64,000 bases of DNA from Cupriavidus pauculus (GCF_008801835.1 NZ_VZOW01000020.1:38344-102343); one strand, 5' to 3'. Numbered from the stretch's first letter, positions 27,360 to 36,179 are shown. The notes: a model not told the origin generated them from the letters alone. Numbers and translations are program-made.

Positions 27360-27989
27360 ATGATCGATTTGGCGACCCTTTCTGTATTTGCCGTGGCGGT
27401 TATGTTTCTGCTGATATCGCCCGGGCCCAATATGATGTTCGTGGTAACCCACGGCGCGACATATGGTTGGATGGGCGGCGTGGCTTCGGCACTCGGCATT
27501 GGCGCGGCGGACCTGGTGCTGACGGCCCTGACCGCAACTGGCATTGCGGCGGTGGTCGGCAGCATGCCGGCGGCCTTCGATGTCATTCGCTTTTGCGGGG
27601 CCGCGTACCTATTGTGGATGGCCTACAAGTGCGTGCAGGCGCCGACGGCACCAAGCGTGGCCATCGCGTCGCAGGCGACGCTGAAAGCCGTGTTCGCGCG
27701 CGCCATGCTGAACAGCCTGCTAAACCCCAAGGCCTTGTTGTTCTTCGTGGTGTTTCTCCCGCAATTCGTCGTGCCCGGCCATGGACCGGTCGCATGGCAA
27801 TTGCTGTTCCTGGGAAGCGTGCTGACCGTGATCGCCATCGTGTTCCACGCCGCCCTCGGCGCGGGCAGCGGCGTTGTCCGCCGCTTTCTCGATGCGAATC
27901 CAAAGTTCGCTCACCTGCAATCGTTGGGGCTCGCCACCGTACTGGTGCTGCTGGCCCTGCGACTGATCGTGATGGCGCGTCCGGATTGA
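27360..27989 (+). CDS. LysE-family amino-acid exporter
   Basis: The 209-residue inner-membrane protein belongs to the LysE/RhtB family. The signature ISPGPNMMFVVTHGATYGWMGGVASALGIGA lies at residues 17-48, and NPKALLFFVVFLPQF is the second conserved block. About six hydrophobic segments are visible. The start at ATG 27360 matches the family; upstream codons belong to the operator region. A divergent MocR regulator gene suggests induction by an amino acid or amine. Confidence 0.88.
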   Translation: MIDLATLSVFAVAVMFLLISPGPNMMFVVTHGATYGWMGGVASALGIGAADLVLTALTATGIAAVVGSMPAAFDVIRFCGAAYLLWMAYKCVQAPTAPSVAIASQATLKAVFARAMLNSLLNPKALLFFVVFLPQFVVPGHGPVAWQLLFLGSVLTVIAIVFHAALGAGSGVVRRFLDANPKFAHLQSLGLATVLVLLALRLIVMARPD

Positions 27990-28015
27990 GTAGAAGGGCG
28001 CACAAGGAGACCCCA

Positions 28016-28423
28016 ATGTTCAGTCACATTACGGTCGGCTGCGCCGATTTGGCGCGCGCCGCTGCGTTCTATGACGCGGTGCTTATCCCGCTCGGCCTAG
28101 AACGGCGCGTGGTCGCTGCGGATGGCGGCCCTCCCGCCGCATGCTGGGTCCACCGTGGGCAGCCGCTGCCAAGGTTCTACGTCTACCTGCCGTTCGACGG
28201 TAATCCGGCTAGCGCCGGAAATGGCAGTATGGTCGCGTTCGCCGCACCGTCGCGCACGGCGGTCGACACCGCGTACGTGGCAGGGCTAGCCATGCACGGA
28301 AGCTGCGAGGGAGAACCCGGACCGCGTCCGCGCTACGGCGATGGGTACTACGGCGCCTACCTGCGCGATCCGGATGGCAACAAGGTGCACATCGTCTACC
28401 GGGGCGATGTTGCGGACGGCTGA
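28016..28423 (+). CDS. VOC-family (glyoxalase-like) protein
   Basis: The 135-residue protein has a VOC fold: MFSHITVGCADLARAAAFYD at the start gives the first His ligand, and YYGAYLRDPDGNKVHIVYRG at the end is the typical closing block. AAGGAG lies 6 bp before the ATG. It follows lysE by 26 bp and is probably in the same transcript. It is close to a common family of uncharacterised proteins in Proteobacteria; function is unknown. Confidence 0.88.
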   Translation: MFSHITVGCADLARAAAFYDAVLIPLGLERRVVAADGGPPAACWVHRGQPLPRFYVYLPFDGNPASAGNGSMVAFAAPSRTAVDTAYVAGLAMHGSCEGEPGPRPRYGDGYYGAYLRDPDGNKVHIVYRGDVADG

Positions 28424-28526
28424 GGGCTGGCGTGTGGATCGGCCCGACCGGCACCAGCGGCCTTGCGAGAGCGAGGCTTTTTGCTTAGTGCTGGGCGTGG
28501 GGAGTTTCACCGCTGACGTACTTCGT

Positions 28527-28554
28527 ATTTAACATAATAGACGTTATGTGCATC
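28527..28554 (-). other. dif: dif site (XerC/XerD chromosome dimer resolution site)
   Basis: Read on the minus strand the site is GATGCACATAA, a central CGTCTA, then TTATGTTAAAT. E. coli dif is GGTGCGCATAA, TGTATA, TTATGTTAAAT. The XerD arm is identical over 11 bp, the XerC arm matches at 9 of 11, and the total is 24 of 28 with the same 11-6-11 layout. It lies in the 150-bp non-coding gap after the VOC gene, at the left edge of the accessory block. I infer that it is the dif of this replicon, or less likely a dif copy carried by a Xer-exploiting mobile element. Confidence 0.85.
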
Positions 28555-28573
28555 AAGCGTCACACGTAGGGCG

Positions 28574-29188
28574 CTAAGCTGCTAACCGGGCCGCTCGGAC
28601 AATAACGTCCGCTAGCGAGAACAATATGCAGTTGGTTGGCGTCTCGATTCCTACCTCTCGGACAATCGGCGATCTCAATACGCGATCGCCGTCTCGCACC
28701 GAGACTTGCAACTCGATAACCGTGCTGAAGAGTTCGCGCAAGGCTCGGGTCTGTTGCTGTTGCGCTTGCCGGCCTAGGGCCTTGAAATTGAACTCGGTGC
28801 AACCGGCGACATTGAGCGCATCAATTGTCTTGGTGACGCCGATCCGTGAACTGTTGCTAGCAAGAGAGTCTCGAAATCCCGCCTCGATCATGAGGGACAC
28901 CAGGCATTGAACTGCCCAGGGCACGTCCTGGTCGGCCAGGAAATCCGCTGGGCGTTCGTATCCGAGTTCAGTCAACCGCTTCCCGAAACCAATCAAAGAG
29001 AAATTACTGCGCGGGCGGGCGTTGCTACCCAGCGCGGCGAGCAGAGCCGCATGGGACTGATAGCCAAAACCAGACGCGATGGCTTCGCTCAAGTGCGACG
29101 ATTTGATGCCAGAAAATTGCTCTCGCGCGGCCTTCTTGTGTTCGCCAGCTGAGTTCTGAGTGAGAGCGGATGGGAATAGCAGCAACAT
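28574..29188 (-). CDS. Hypothetical protein
   Basis: The 204-residue product starts at ATG 29188 with GGAG five or six bases upstream. I recognise no catalytic motif. An N-terminal segment, GIKSSHLSEAIASGFGYQSHAALLAALG, resembles a short helical module seen at the start of many uncharacterised proteobacterial proteins. The remainder is mixed alpha/beta with a possible coiled helix at GRQAQQQQTRALRELF. It is soluble by composition and is the first gene beside the dif site. Confidence 0.6.
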   Translation of the reverse strand: MLLLFPSALTQNSAGEHKKAAREQFSGIKSSHLSEAIASGFGYQSHAALLAALGSNARPRSNFSLIGFGKRLTELGYERPADFLADQDVPWAVQCLVSLMIEAGFRDSLASNSSRIGVTKTIDALNVAGCTEFNFKALGRQAQQQQTRALRELFSTVIELQVSVRDGDRVLRSPIVREVGIETPTNCILFSLADVIVRAARLAA

Positions 29189-29439
29189 GGGAAAACTCCG
29201 TTTCTTGCCCACAACCGACGATTACATGCGGGCACAATGAAATGGAGATTCACATGCCGAGGACGAGTGTCCGTAGGTATCGCAGGCCGTTTAACCCGTC
29301 GGCAGGTTGGGAGGCCATCCACCGCAAGATCTTAGCGGCGAAGGCGCATCTGTGCAACTTGACGCCACCGCCGGCGCAAAGGGGAACAGATTTGGGGCGT
29401 GGAGGTGAAGGATTTTGGGGCGTGCCCTTGGTAGGTAGA

Positions 29440-29619
29440 TCAGGACTTTGGCACAACATCGAACGTCACGCCGCCATCCCACTCGAGCGAGACCTGACCA
29501 CCACACGAAGCGCAAGTATGGGAAGCGGCATCATGCGAGTCGTCGGCGAAATGAACTTCGCCACGGTGGCCGCACGTCGGACAGCGGTAGACGTATAGGA
29601 CTTGACCTTCCACTTCCAT
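29440..29619 (-). CDS. Small zinc-ribbon protein (59 residues)
   Basis: A short frame from ATG 29619 to TGA 29440 encodes a 59-residue protein with two CxxC pairs, CPTC at residues 13-16 and CASC at residues 36-39. These form a plausible zinc ribbon, and a hydrophobic and acidic tail (SLEWDGGVTFDVVPKS) follows. AGAGGT lies 6 bases upstream of the ATG. The pattern of cysteines and the site before the start make it more likely than the overlapping frames. Its partner is unknown. Confidence 0.7.
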   Translation of the reverse strand: MEVEGQVLYVYRCPTCGHRGEVHFADDSHDAASHTCASCGGQVSLEWDGGVTFDVVPKS

Positions 29620-29837
29620 GGTTTGTACCTCTGGCCTATAGATTTCTGCAATCTAGCACGGCAGGAGAGCCCGGGGATTGCCGTGTGGGCCGGCGCTCAG
29701 AGCTTGGGTTCCCGGACGCATCTGCCGCCTTCCAAACGGCGTAACCTTCGGGTAGATTGTCGACCAGGAGGATTGATCACCCTCTCAACTTGAATTGGCG
29801 CCAGCTCAGAGCAATAGTCTCTTTCCTGGAGTTGATT

Positions 29838-30206
29838 ATGACAACTGACACGGGTGGTTCATCTAGCGAGCCGGTGGCTCTCGCAGATCGAGCCGAAGTC
29901 AACCACGTTAAACGACACATCCGCAAGTGCCAGCGTCATCTGGCACGCCTTGACGGTCACCTCACCAGCGCCTTCGATAAAGCCCTGGACAACTCTGACG
30001 ACGATACGGACCCTGAGGAACTTCAGACCTTGGGCGAGCAAAAGACGCAGTGCGAGCAAGCTGCTCGCAAGTACTCGGAAGCCATCGGATTGGCTTCCGC
30101 AAAGAAGTTGACGGAGGAACAGTTTGCGGTCGTGACGACCATGGTCAATGAGGCAGATGTTGCGCTGAACGAGGCCGAGCCGATGGGCTGGCCCTCGATG
30201 AAGTAA
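29838..30206 (+). CDS. Hypothetical coiled-coil protein
   Basis: The 122-residue product is charged and mostly helical, with likely coiled coil from about residue 20 to 80 (HVKRHIRKCQRHLARLDGHL and EELQTLGEQKTQCEQAARKY). No family is recognised. GGAG lies 9 bp before ATG 29838. It is the only plus-strand gene in the accessory block and is followed by a strong terminator at 30235. Confidence 0.6.
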   Translation: MTTDTGGSSSEPVALADRAEVNHVKRHIRKCQRHLARLDGHLTSAFDKALDNSDDDTDPEELQTLGEQKTQCEQAARKYSEAIGLASAKKLTEEQFAVVTTMVNEADVALNEAEPMGWPSMK

Positions 30207-30234
30207 TCGTACGCAACCTACCGTTTGATGAACC

Positions 30235-30262
30235 AAGGCCCGCTAAGTCGCGGGCCTTTTTT
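30235..30262 (+). terminator. Rho-independent terminator
   Basis: AAGGCCCGC (30235-30243), a loop of 6 bases, and GCGGGCCTT (30250-30258) form a strong stem followed by T residues. It sits 28 bp after the plus-strand gene ending at 30206. The stem is preceded by AA rather than a longer A-run, so termination should mainly act on the plus strand. Confidence 0.85.
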
Positions 30263-30268
30263 CATGGG

Positions 30269-30601
30269 TCAGTGGTACTTGGGCGCCAATTCGATTGCCT
30301 TGGCTACATGCGGTTGTAGCTCATCCAAATAGGCATCAACGTCGGCATCCTTCTGTGCCAACAGAGCTTTCTGCCCGACCACGTTTGGCCATTTTACTGC
30401 CGCGGCAGCTACGTCGATTGCACCGAGCAAGGTGCGCATTCGGACGCCGCGGTACCTCTCTTCGAGTTGGTCCGTTCTGATGACGTACCGTACAAGCATC
30501 GGTGAGACTTGCGCGGTGGCGGCCAATTGCATGGGGTCTTCTATGGCGCCAAGCTCGTCGAAAGTCAGACTCAGAACATCCTCAAACGTGAACTGTTTCA
30601 T
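30269..30601 (-). CDS. Hypothetical protein
   Basis: The 110-residue product begins MKQFTFEDVLSLTFDELGAI and is predicted helical and soluble. A segment LAATAQVSPMLVRYVIRTDQLEERY could be a helix-turn-helix-like unit, but this is weak. I know no family. It ends next to the terminator at 30235-30262 and is transcribed away from the plus-strand coiled-coil gene's direction. Confidence 0.5.
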   Translation of the reverse strand: MKQFTFEDVLSLTFDELGAIEDPMQLAATAQVSPMLVRYVIRTDQLEERYRGVRMRTLLGAIDVAAAAVKWPNVVGQKALLAQKDADVDAYLDELQPHVAKAIELAPKYH

Positions 30602-30713
30602 ATCGAAAGTAGGTGGCTAAGGCTCACGGCGGATTGTACCAATCAACTCTGGCCGTGGCCTTGCCTCCCTTACCCCTCTCTCGCGCATGTACATCCAGAA
30701 TGCTGACCGGAGA

Positions 30714-32261
30714 TCAGTGCAACGCCGCCTTGCGCTTTGCTCGCTGGTACCAGCCTGGTAAGTAGGACGCCCCTTCGGCTAAGTCTTTCGCCAACTCAGG
30801 GTGTGACCGTGCCCAGTCCTGCAGAGCTGACCAGGCAGGTGAGGAAAAGAACCGCTCTTCGTCGTCCCCGTACTCGGCTTCACCGGCAACCACGATGCCA
30901 AACTCTTTACTGAGCTGCTGGATCTGTGTTTCCGAGAACCGCGTCAGATCAACCCTGGCCTCACTGGAGTACTTCACCAGCCACCATCCCTCTTTCTGGG
31001 GGCGGCCATTCTTTGGATGGGGCTGAAACTTCCGAAGCATCGAGACGCCGAGCGGAGTGCTGTCCATCCAGCCGTCTCCGCAAGTGATATATGGGCCATC
31101 GCTCGTAACGAAGCCTTTGCAGAGCAGCCCACCAAAGTTCGCTCTGTGGAAAATGCGGGTGGAGTAGCTGTCGTCGTTAGGGTCGATCACAAAGCACGCT
31201 AACACCCCTTCAAGGTCGTTAGTGCTCAGTGGCGACGCTATGGCAGCAAGGCTCTCTGGTCTAGCAGAGGTATGGCACACCGCCTCCATGCTCGCCCCCA
31301 AAATTGGCAACGGATAGGGCCCTCCATCGTGGCGGCGTTCGGATTCAAGCGTTATATAGGGCATTTCCAAAGGCCAGCTTATACGGGCGGTCCAAGGGCC
31401 ATCATCAGGACTAAGCTTTGTCCCGCGAGTAATGAAATCCATGAAGGCCTCTACAGGGCCAGGGAACACCCGTTCGTCCTCAGAATTCCGTCCGAGAGAA
31501 GTTAAAAACGGGCCCTGCAATGCCCACCACTGGGCATCGCGACAACCAGGCATCAGCCCGCAAAGGTGATGCCAGCTGGCCACGTCAAAGATGGCGGCAA
31601 CCAGCGCCTGCGCTTGCGCAGTGCCGGCTTCGGTTGCTCCCGCGATGCTGAGAAGCTGTCGAGCCAATATCAGCCACTCCGCCGGGCTAGGCCAGTGACC
31701 CCACTGCGGCGTCGTTTGCTCGCGATCACCTACCTGGACTGATTCGAATCCCGGCCATCGCTTGATTCGATTGGCGAACTCCTTTTCCGAGTCGCCGTTC
31801 TTGTGCAACCGACCTAGCGCGTGCTCGGCGCGGTCAAGTGTCGCGCTGGACCAGCGAGGCGGCTCAGGGACTGGTCTAATCTCTGCAAACGGGACGTTGT
31901 CGCGCGAGAATGCAAGGATATTGTGGGCTCGAGATATAGCGGTTGGCCATTGATCGGAGTCTCGACACATATCTAGCAGAGCGGCGACACACTCTGCCTC
32001 CGATGCTCCTGCCATTAGCCAGTCGTAGCGACTCGCCAGGACATCTGCTGAGTTTTGCAGCTCAATCAGATAGCGTGCTTGGGGCAGACCGCCTTCGGCG
32101 ATTGCGACAGTCTCGAAATCAGGCTTGGTGAACAGGTCTTCGAAGCGGTCGTACCAATTCCCACCCAGACAGACTTTGACGTTGCCCAAGAAAGGCTCGA
32201 GTCGTCTGGCCAGATCGTTCCAGAACCCGTTGGACCCATAGGGGTGTGCAAGAGCAGGCAT
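30714..32261 (-). CDS. Large hypothetical protein
   Basis: The 515-residue product has no motif I recognise. It lacks signal peptide and membrane spans and is rich in Trp. Its N-terminal third includes FLGNVKVCLGGNWYDRFEDLF and IAEGGLPQARYLIELQ, and its C-terminus has a helical WSALQDWARSHPELAKDLAE segment. I prefer ATG 32261 because GGAAGA lies upstream; ATG 32300 is an alternative. A 253-bp gap separates it from the equally unknown gene at 32515 on the same strand, so the two may function together, which is inference. Confidence 0.6.
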   Translation of the reverse strand: MPALAHPYGSNGFWNDLARRLEPFLGNVKVCLGGNWYDRFEDLFTKPDFETVAIAEGGLPQARYLIELQNSADVLASRYDWLMAGASEAECVAALLDMCRDSDQWPTAISRAHNILAFSRDNVPFAEIRPVPEPPRWSSATLDRAEHALGRLHKNGDSEKEFANRIKRWPGFESVQVGDREQTTPQWGHWPSPAEWLILARQLLSIAGATEAGTAQAQALVAAIFDVASWHHLCGLMPGCRDAQWWALQGPFLTSLGRNSEDERVFPGPVEAFMDFITRGTKLSPDDGPWTARISWPLEMPYITLESERRHDGGPYPLPILGASMEAVCHTSARPESLAAIASPLSTNDLEGVLACFVIDPNDDSYSTRIFHRANFGGLLCKGFVTSDGPYITCGDGWMDSTPLGVSMLRKFQPHPKNGRPQKEGWWLVKYSSEARVDLTRFSETQIQQLSKEFGIVVAGEAEYGDDEERFFSSPAWSALQDWARSHPELAKDLAEGASYLPGWYQRAKRKAALH

Positions 32262-32514
32262 GCTGAGTCTTCCATTTTGCGCGGCGTGAGAGGTGTGCAC
32301 ATTGCCTCGGCCGCGACAGAAGTCAGCACGAGAATGAGGAGGTGGAATAGGCCCTGTTTTACCATCCGCCGAGTCGGCGGGTGCACGGAAGGCTTGGGCA
32401 GCGCTCCAAGCATGATACTCATCGTCGGCAGAAGATCAAGTGGTCTGATCATTGGTCTGGGTGACCGGCCGTTCCCCTGCCATGTCATGCCGCCATTGGC
32501 TGGCCCGCCCCTGC

Positions 32515-33207
32515 TCAATAGATCTGGTCGTGAAGAATGATTGAGGTACTGTCGTCTGGCCCTACCAAGGCAATGCCTTCTCCAGTCATCGTGTAGAGCG
32601 GCTGACTCGGAAAGACCCTGCGCACGCTTGCCAGATCGAGAAACTTTGGAACCTCAACGGGGCTGTCTCCCGCGAGTTCGGGCGAAAGGTCGCCGCCGCC
32701 TGGCAAGTCAGAAGGCGACCCTCCGGTTCGCACCTCAAACGGAGGCATCGCGAGAATTCCAAGCGGGATGTAGTCGGCAATCACCCATTCGTTGTAGCAA
32801 CCTTGGCGCCGATTGGAAATCGTCAGCGCCAATTCTTGAATTGAGAGGCTCGCTGGCGCGTCGCACATTCGGCTTCCCGTCTGGTCAGTCCACGAGCCAC
32901 AATCTGCCGCATCTGCACACCGTAGGGATTGCGGAGAGTGCAGGCCGAGAATCACACCAACGCAACCAACCGCATTGCTCGCATAGTGTTGCCCAAACCG
33001 GTCGCCTGGCATGACCACCGACGCGGAGAGTCCTCCTTGCGCTTTCCCGTCAAGTACCTTCTGCAGGTCGTCAGGGAACCACAATCTTTCAGAGTCAGTT
33101 TTCCCCGCGCCTTTCGGCGCCCCAGAAAAATGTACGAGCAGGCCACTGACGCCTTGGAGGAGTTGATACACCTCGCCGACTGTGGGTCGAATGAGAGAAT
33201 TCGTCAT
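32515..33207 (-). CDS. Hypothetical protein
   Basis: The 230-residue soluble protein begins MTNSLIRPTVGEVYQLLQGV. The central part has four scattered cysteines (SLRCADAADCGS and SRMC, then RRQGCYNEW). The block CYNEWVIADYIPLGILAMPP is reminiscent of the end strands of ADP-ribosyltransferase-like enzymes, where a polar residue is followed by strand and IPL, but I cannot show an active site. It lies directly upstream of the 515-residue unknown protein gene on the same strand. Confidence 0.55.
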   Translation of the reverse strand: MTNSLIRPTVGEVYQLLQGVSGLLVHFSGAPKGAGKTDSERLWFPDDLQKVLDGKAQGGLSASVVMPGDRFGQHYASNAVGCVGVILGLHSPQSLRCADAADCGSWTDQTGSRMCDAPASLSIQELALTISNRRQGCYNEWVIADYIPLGILAMPPFEVRTGGSPSDLPGGGDLSPELAGDSPVEVPKFLDLASVRRVFPSQPLYTMTGEGIALVGPDDSTSIILHDQIY

Positions 33208-33314
33208 TGTTGATCGTCTTGCGATTCTGGTGATGGTTGGTCTTGATCTGTGTCACAGGGCGCACATGGGGGGCGGCTAGATTACCTCCGTCGCGCCGGG
33301 CTTAATTGCCGAAG

Positions 33315-34505
33315 TCATTGCGCCGGGGTGAATACAAACTGCTGCATCCAGGCTGCAAGGTCTTCCAGCGCTTGCAACGCCCCGCTCAGCGTCGCATCCT
33401 TGGGCATGCCGCTGATTCCGAGATACTTGGTCGATCGACCCTCCTCAAACAAATTGTCTGCCGGGTCCGAGTGGGTACGCCATGAACTGACTTCGTTCTT
33501 CGTGTCGGCGTAAAACCTTTGTTTGATCTCTTCGATGCTTTGCTTTTCGGTACCGAAGCTGATGTAGCCGAGAACGTAGAAGTACAGCGCATGATCTTCA
33601 TCCGTTTCATCTTCACCATAAGCCAGTACCACCTTCGAATATTTTCCCCAGCTAGCAGGATAAATCTCGACTACATGCTGGTTAAGGGATCGCCAGACCT
33701 GCTGTTTCGAAGTCAGCGCGACGGACCCTTCTAGTGTCATAGCCGATAGACGTTCTCGCACGCGTGCCGTGGCATCGTGCTCAAGCTGCGATTTGAACTC
33801 GCCTAGGAGATCGGCGGCCTGGCTAAGTGCATGGAAGTTTTTCAGGGCAAAGCTGAATGCTGCGTCTGACATTATGGTGCCGCTCTCTGGGTTGGCGAGT
33901 GACTCTAGGTGGTTGAGAAATTCTCTGTAGAAAAAGTGCCACTTTGATACCGGTGCCCGAACGAATTCCTGGCCTAGAAGATCGAGCGCTGTCTTCACGA
34001 GATCGGGATAGGTGACCACCGGCCATCCCAATGGAACATCGGAGGTCCTATCGGTCGGGCGGAGTACGCATTTGATAATTGGCCCACCGGCTGCGCGTTC
34101 AGCAAGCAGCCGGTCGTAAACGTGGAACGGGTTTCCGCGTGCGGTGGCGTAGACCTTATTCTCGATGCCCAGAACGAAGTCCCCGTCAGAAATCACGAGA
34201 TCAAGGCGTTTTACAGAATCACTCTCTTGATCGGTCTGGGCAACTTCCCGTTCAGCGGTAACGCCGTCCCAGTCGACCGACTCGACTATGATCCCTTCAG
34301 CCAGGCCTCTATTTGCGAGACACGATAGAAGTGCTTTTGCTAGCCATCGCGGCGCTTGTGGTTCCGCACCCATGAAAAGAGCCATCAGGTCGGACGTAGG
34401 GTTCTCCAAATACCCCGCGCCGCCAACCGCGTAGAAGTTGAGTTCCGGCGATTCCATCTGGGGCAGGTCCCCGATCTGCCTCAAAACCTGTGCAAGTTGC
34501 TCCAT
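33315..34505 (-). CDS. PD-(D/E)XK nuclease superfamily protein (PDDEXK_4-like)
   Basis: The 396-residue protein shows the nuclease core near residue 100-125: KRLDLVISDGDFVLGIENKVYAT. There D is at the first strand, and E-x-K (IENK) is the catalytic pair, as in the PDDEXK_4 family. The C-terminal half is helical and mixed and may hold a recognition region. Such proteins occur in defence islands, restriction-like systems and mobile elements, and some act as stand-alone DNases. It lies 57 bp after the gene at 34563 on the same strand. Confidence 0.75.
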   Translation of the reverse strand: MEQLAQVLRQIGDLPQMESPELNFYAVGGAGYLENPTSDLMALFMGAEPQAPRWLAKALLSCLANRGLAEGIIVESVDWDGVTAEREVAQTDQESDSVKRLDLVISDGDFVLGIENKVYATARGNPFHVYDRLLAERAAGGPIIKCVLRPTDRTSDVPLGWPVVTYPDLVKTALDLLGQEFVRAPVSKWHFFYREFLNHLESLANPESGTIMSDAAFSFALKNFHALSQAADLLGEFKSQLEHDATARVRERLSAMTLEGSVALTSKQQVWRSLNQHVVEIYPASWGKYSKVVLAYGEDETDEDHALYFYVLGYISFGTEKQSIEEIKQRFYADTKNEVSSWRTHSDPADNLFEEGRSTKYLGISGMPKDATLSGALQALEDLAAWMQQFVFTPAQ

Positions 34506-34562
34506 TAGTCTCGTATCTCTTCAAAGCCGGTCTGTGTTGTCGCCACACGCTTGGCGGCGGAT

Positions 34563-35372
34563 TTACCCGCCGCACACATCGCAGGTCAGCAGGCCATTGA
34601 TGTACGGCCGGTTTCCCTGATGGGGGTCAACAATCTGTTTGGGATGGTAATGGCCCTGAACGCAATCGGGGGGGATGTCTTGGCGAACGACATAGCAGGG
34701 GGGCTCACCCCCAAAACCCAAGGGGCGCCGAGCGGCTAGTTGCCCCCACTCGGACAAGATCATCTTCGCCACTTCAACATGCTGCGCCGCAGGCACGAGG
34801 CCTACTGGGACATCGACCTCCAGAATTGTCGGGATGCCATAGTTGCGAAGCCGGAAGCGGTAGTCTTCACCACTCAGGGGACGGCCCAGATGCGCCGCGA
34901 GCGCCATCAAATATTCACTACCTTGGATGAGGTAATGGCCGCATTGTTTTACTAGAAATTCGTCACTTCCCACGAGCCACATTTTGCCCCGCTCCCTATC
35001 GCTGCGGTCGGCGAACTGCTTGATGGCACTATCCACGTCCTCCTTGGGTACATCCGAAAAAATCTCGCGGAACGCGTCGCAAAGAAGTTCGCTGTCTTGC
35101 CCGAGCAAGCCGCGCTCGTAGTAGCTGGCCAGCTTCAACGGGCGGCAGCCATGAAAGCCCTTGAAATGCGTGTAGTAGCTGGTTAAGCCAGCGACGAATT
35201 CGGGTAGGACGTATTCCGAGTCGGGTAGCCAGGCAAAGTCGTCCGACCAGCATTTCGGCCGCTCTTGCGAGAGATGCTGTCGCAGTTCGACGGTTAGCAC
35301 ATGGCCTGCATAGTGGCGGATGCTAGCCAGCCAGTTCCGGCGCATTCTCCAGTCAAAAACCTTGGTATTCAT
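34563..35372 (-). CDS. Hypothetical protein, possibly ADP-ribosyltransferase-like
   Basis: The 269-residue protein starts at ATG 35372 (a TTG 3 codons upstream is an alternative). FKGFHGCRPLKLASYYERGLL near residue 70 has the HGxR-then-S-x-x-Y-x-x-GL pattern of ADP-ribosyltransferase-like folds. Two further conserved-looking blocks are CGHYLIQGSEYLMALAAHLG and YGIPTILEVDVPVG. The tail (HYHPKQIVDPHQG and CDVCGG) could bind zinc. The ART link is inference from pattern and needs structure comparison. It precedes the PD-(D/E)XK gene. Confidence 0.5.
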   Translation of the reverse strand: MNTKVFDWRMRRNWLASIRHYAGHVLTVELRQHLSQERPKCWSDDFAWLPDSEYVLPEFVAGLTSYYTHFKGFHGCRPLKLASYYERGLLGQDSELLCDAFREIFSDVPKEDVDSAIKQFADRSDRERGKMWLVGSDEFLVKQCGHYLIQGSEYLMALAAHLGRPLSGEDYRFRLRNYGIPTILEVDVPVGLVPAAQHVEVAKMILSEWGQLAARRPLGFGGEPPCYVVRQDIPPDCVQGHYHPKQIVDPHQGNRPYINGLLTCDVCGG

Positions 35373-35486
35373 TAGGGTCAATTGTCAGCTAGTACGGTTA
35401 GGCGCAATGTAACTGAATTGCCGCGCGGCGATCGGCGATCATGACACGTCCGGAGTACGGCGCGAGGCTTTGGCAGTGACCGTGAC

Positions 35487-36107
35487 CTAGACCAAGGATG
35501 GCCCATTTTCATTCCTCGAAGCTAGCGCCCAACCTGATGCCTTGATCAGTTGAAGCAGGCGACCGAGTTGTGAGGAGGCGACTGTCTGGTTGATCGTCGG
35601 AAATAGCTCACTCAACATATCGTCGAACGTCAGTATCCTGATGGGGTTTCCATTCAAGCTCTGGCGGAACTCTGGGTGCTGTTCCCAAGCAGTCCGATCT
35701 GCTTGGGCAGTGAGCCGCGTCACGGCCGTTACGTACGTGAATGCCTTTGCGCCCGTGGCTCGCTCCACCTCAGCGCGAAACGCCTGCGCCCATTTCGGCC
35801 TGGCGAGCTCGCGAAATGCCATCCATGCTTCCCTACCATTCACCTTCTTGTTCTTGGCGATCGCATCACTCCAATACTGCGGGCTGAAGCCTTGCTGCCA
35901 GCTCTTGCAACTGACTACCACCACCCGTTCGGGCCCCTGCATTAGCGGGTGAATGCCGATCACGTCGACGTCGCTGTGAACCGCATCGGCTTGGGCGACA
36001 TAGTCGACATGGTCTTTGGCTGGTCGGAACTTCAGGTTGTGCTGGGTGAAATACCCCTTGTGCTGGAGGTACTCGTCGACCATCTGCTCCAGAATGTCTT
36101 CTTTCAT
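35487..36107 (-). CDS. Restriction-endonuclease-like protein (Mrr-type PD-(D/E)XK)
   Basis: The 206-residue protein starts MKEDILEQMVDEYLQHKGYF, an N-terminal helix common in Mrr-like and related nucleases that process long DNA ends. The likely core is HSDVDVIGIHP (Asp) then VVVVSCKSWQQGF (Cys-Lys in the place of E-x-K), near residues 45-75; the same C-K variant occurs in Mrr-like proteins. I place the start at 36107 because AAAGGG lies upstream. Catalytic competence is uncertain because the usual acidic residue is Cys. Confidence 0.65.
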   Translation of the reverse strand: MKEDILEQMVDEYLQHKGYFTQHNLKFRPAKDHVDYVAQADAVHSDVDVIGIHPLMQGPERVVVVSCKSWQQGFSPQYWSDAIAKNKKVNGREAWMAFRELARPKWAQAFRAEVERATGAKAFTYVTAVTRLTAQADRTAWEQHPEFRQSLNGNPIRILTFDDMLSELFPTINQTVASSQLGRLLQLIKASGWALASRNENGPSLV

Positions 36108-36179
36108 GTCCCCTGCCCTTTGTCTATCGTGGACCCGAATCAAGCTGTTGGCAGTACCGATCTTCCAACCCCCAATAAC

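Noticed and set aside
29239..29598. Plus-strand frame starting MPRTSVRRYRRPFNPSAGWE with GGAG upstream
   Set aside because: It overlaps the zinc-ribbon gene with its clear CxxC pairs on the other strand; the composition of the second half is shadow-like.
32066..32518. Minus-strand frame with a signal-like segment (MVKQGLFHLLILVLTSVAAEA)
   Set aside because: More than half of it overlaps the 515-residue protein gene in another frame, and the part after the hydrophobic segment has no natural-looking composition or motif.
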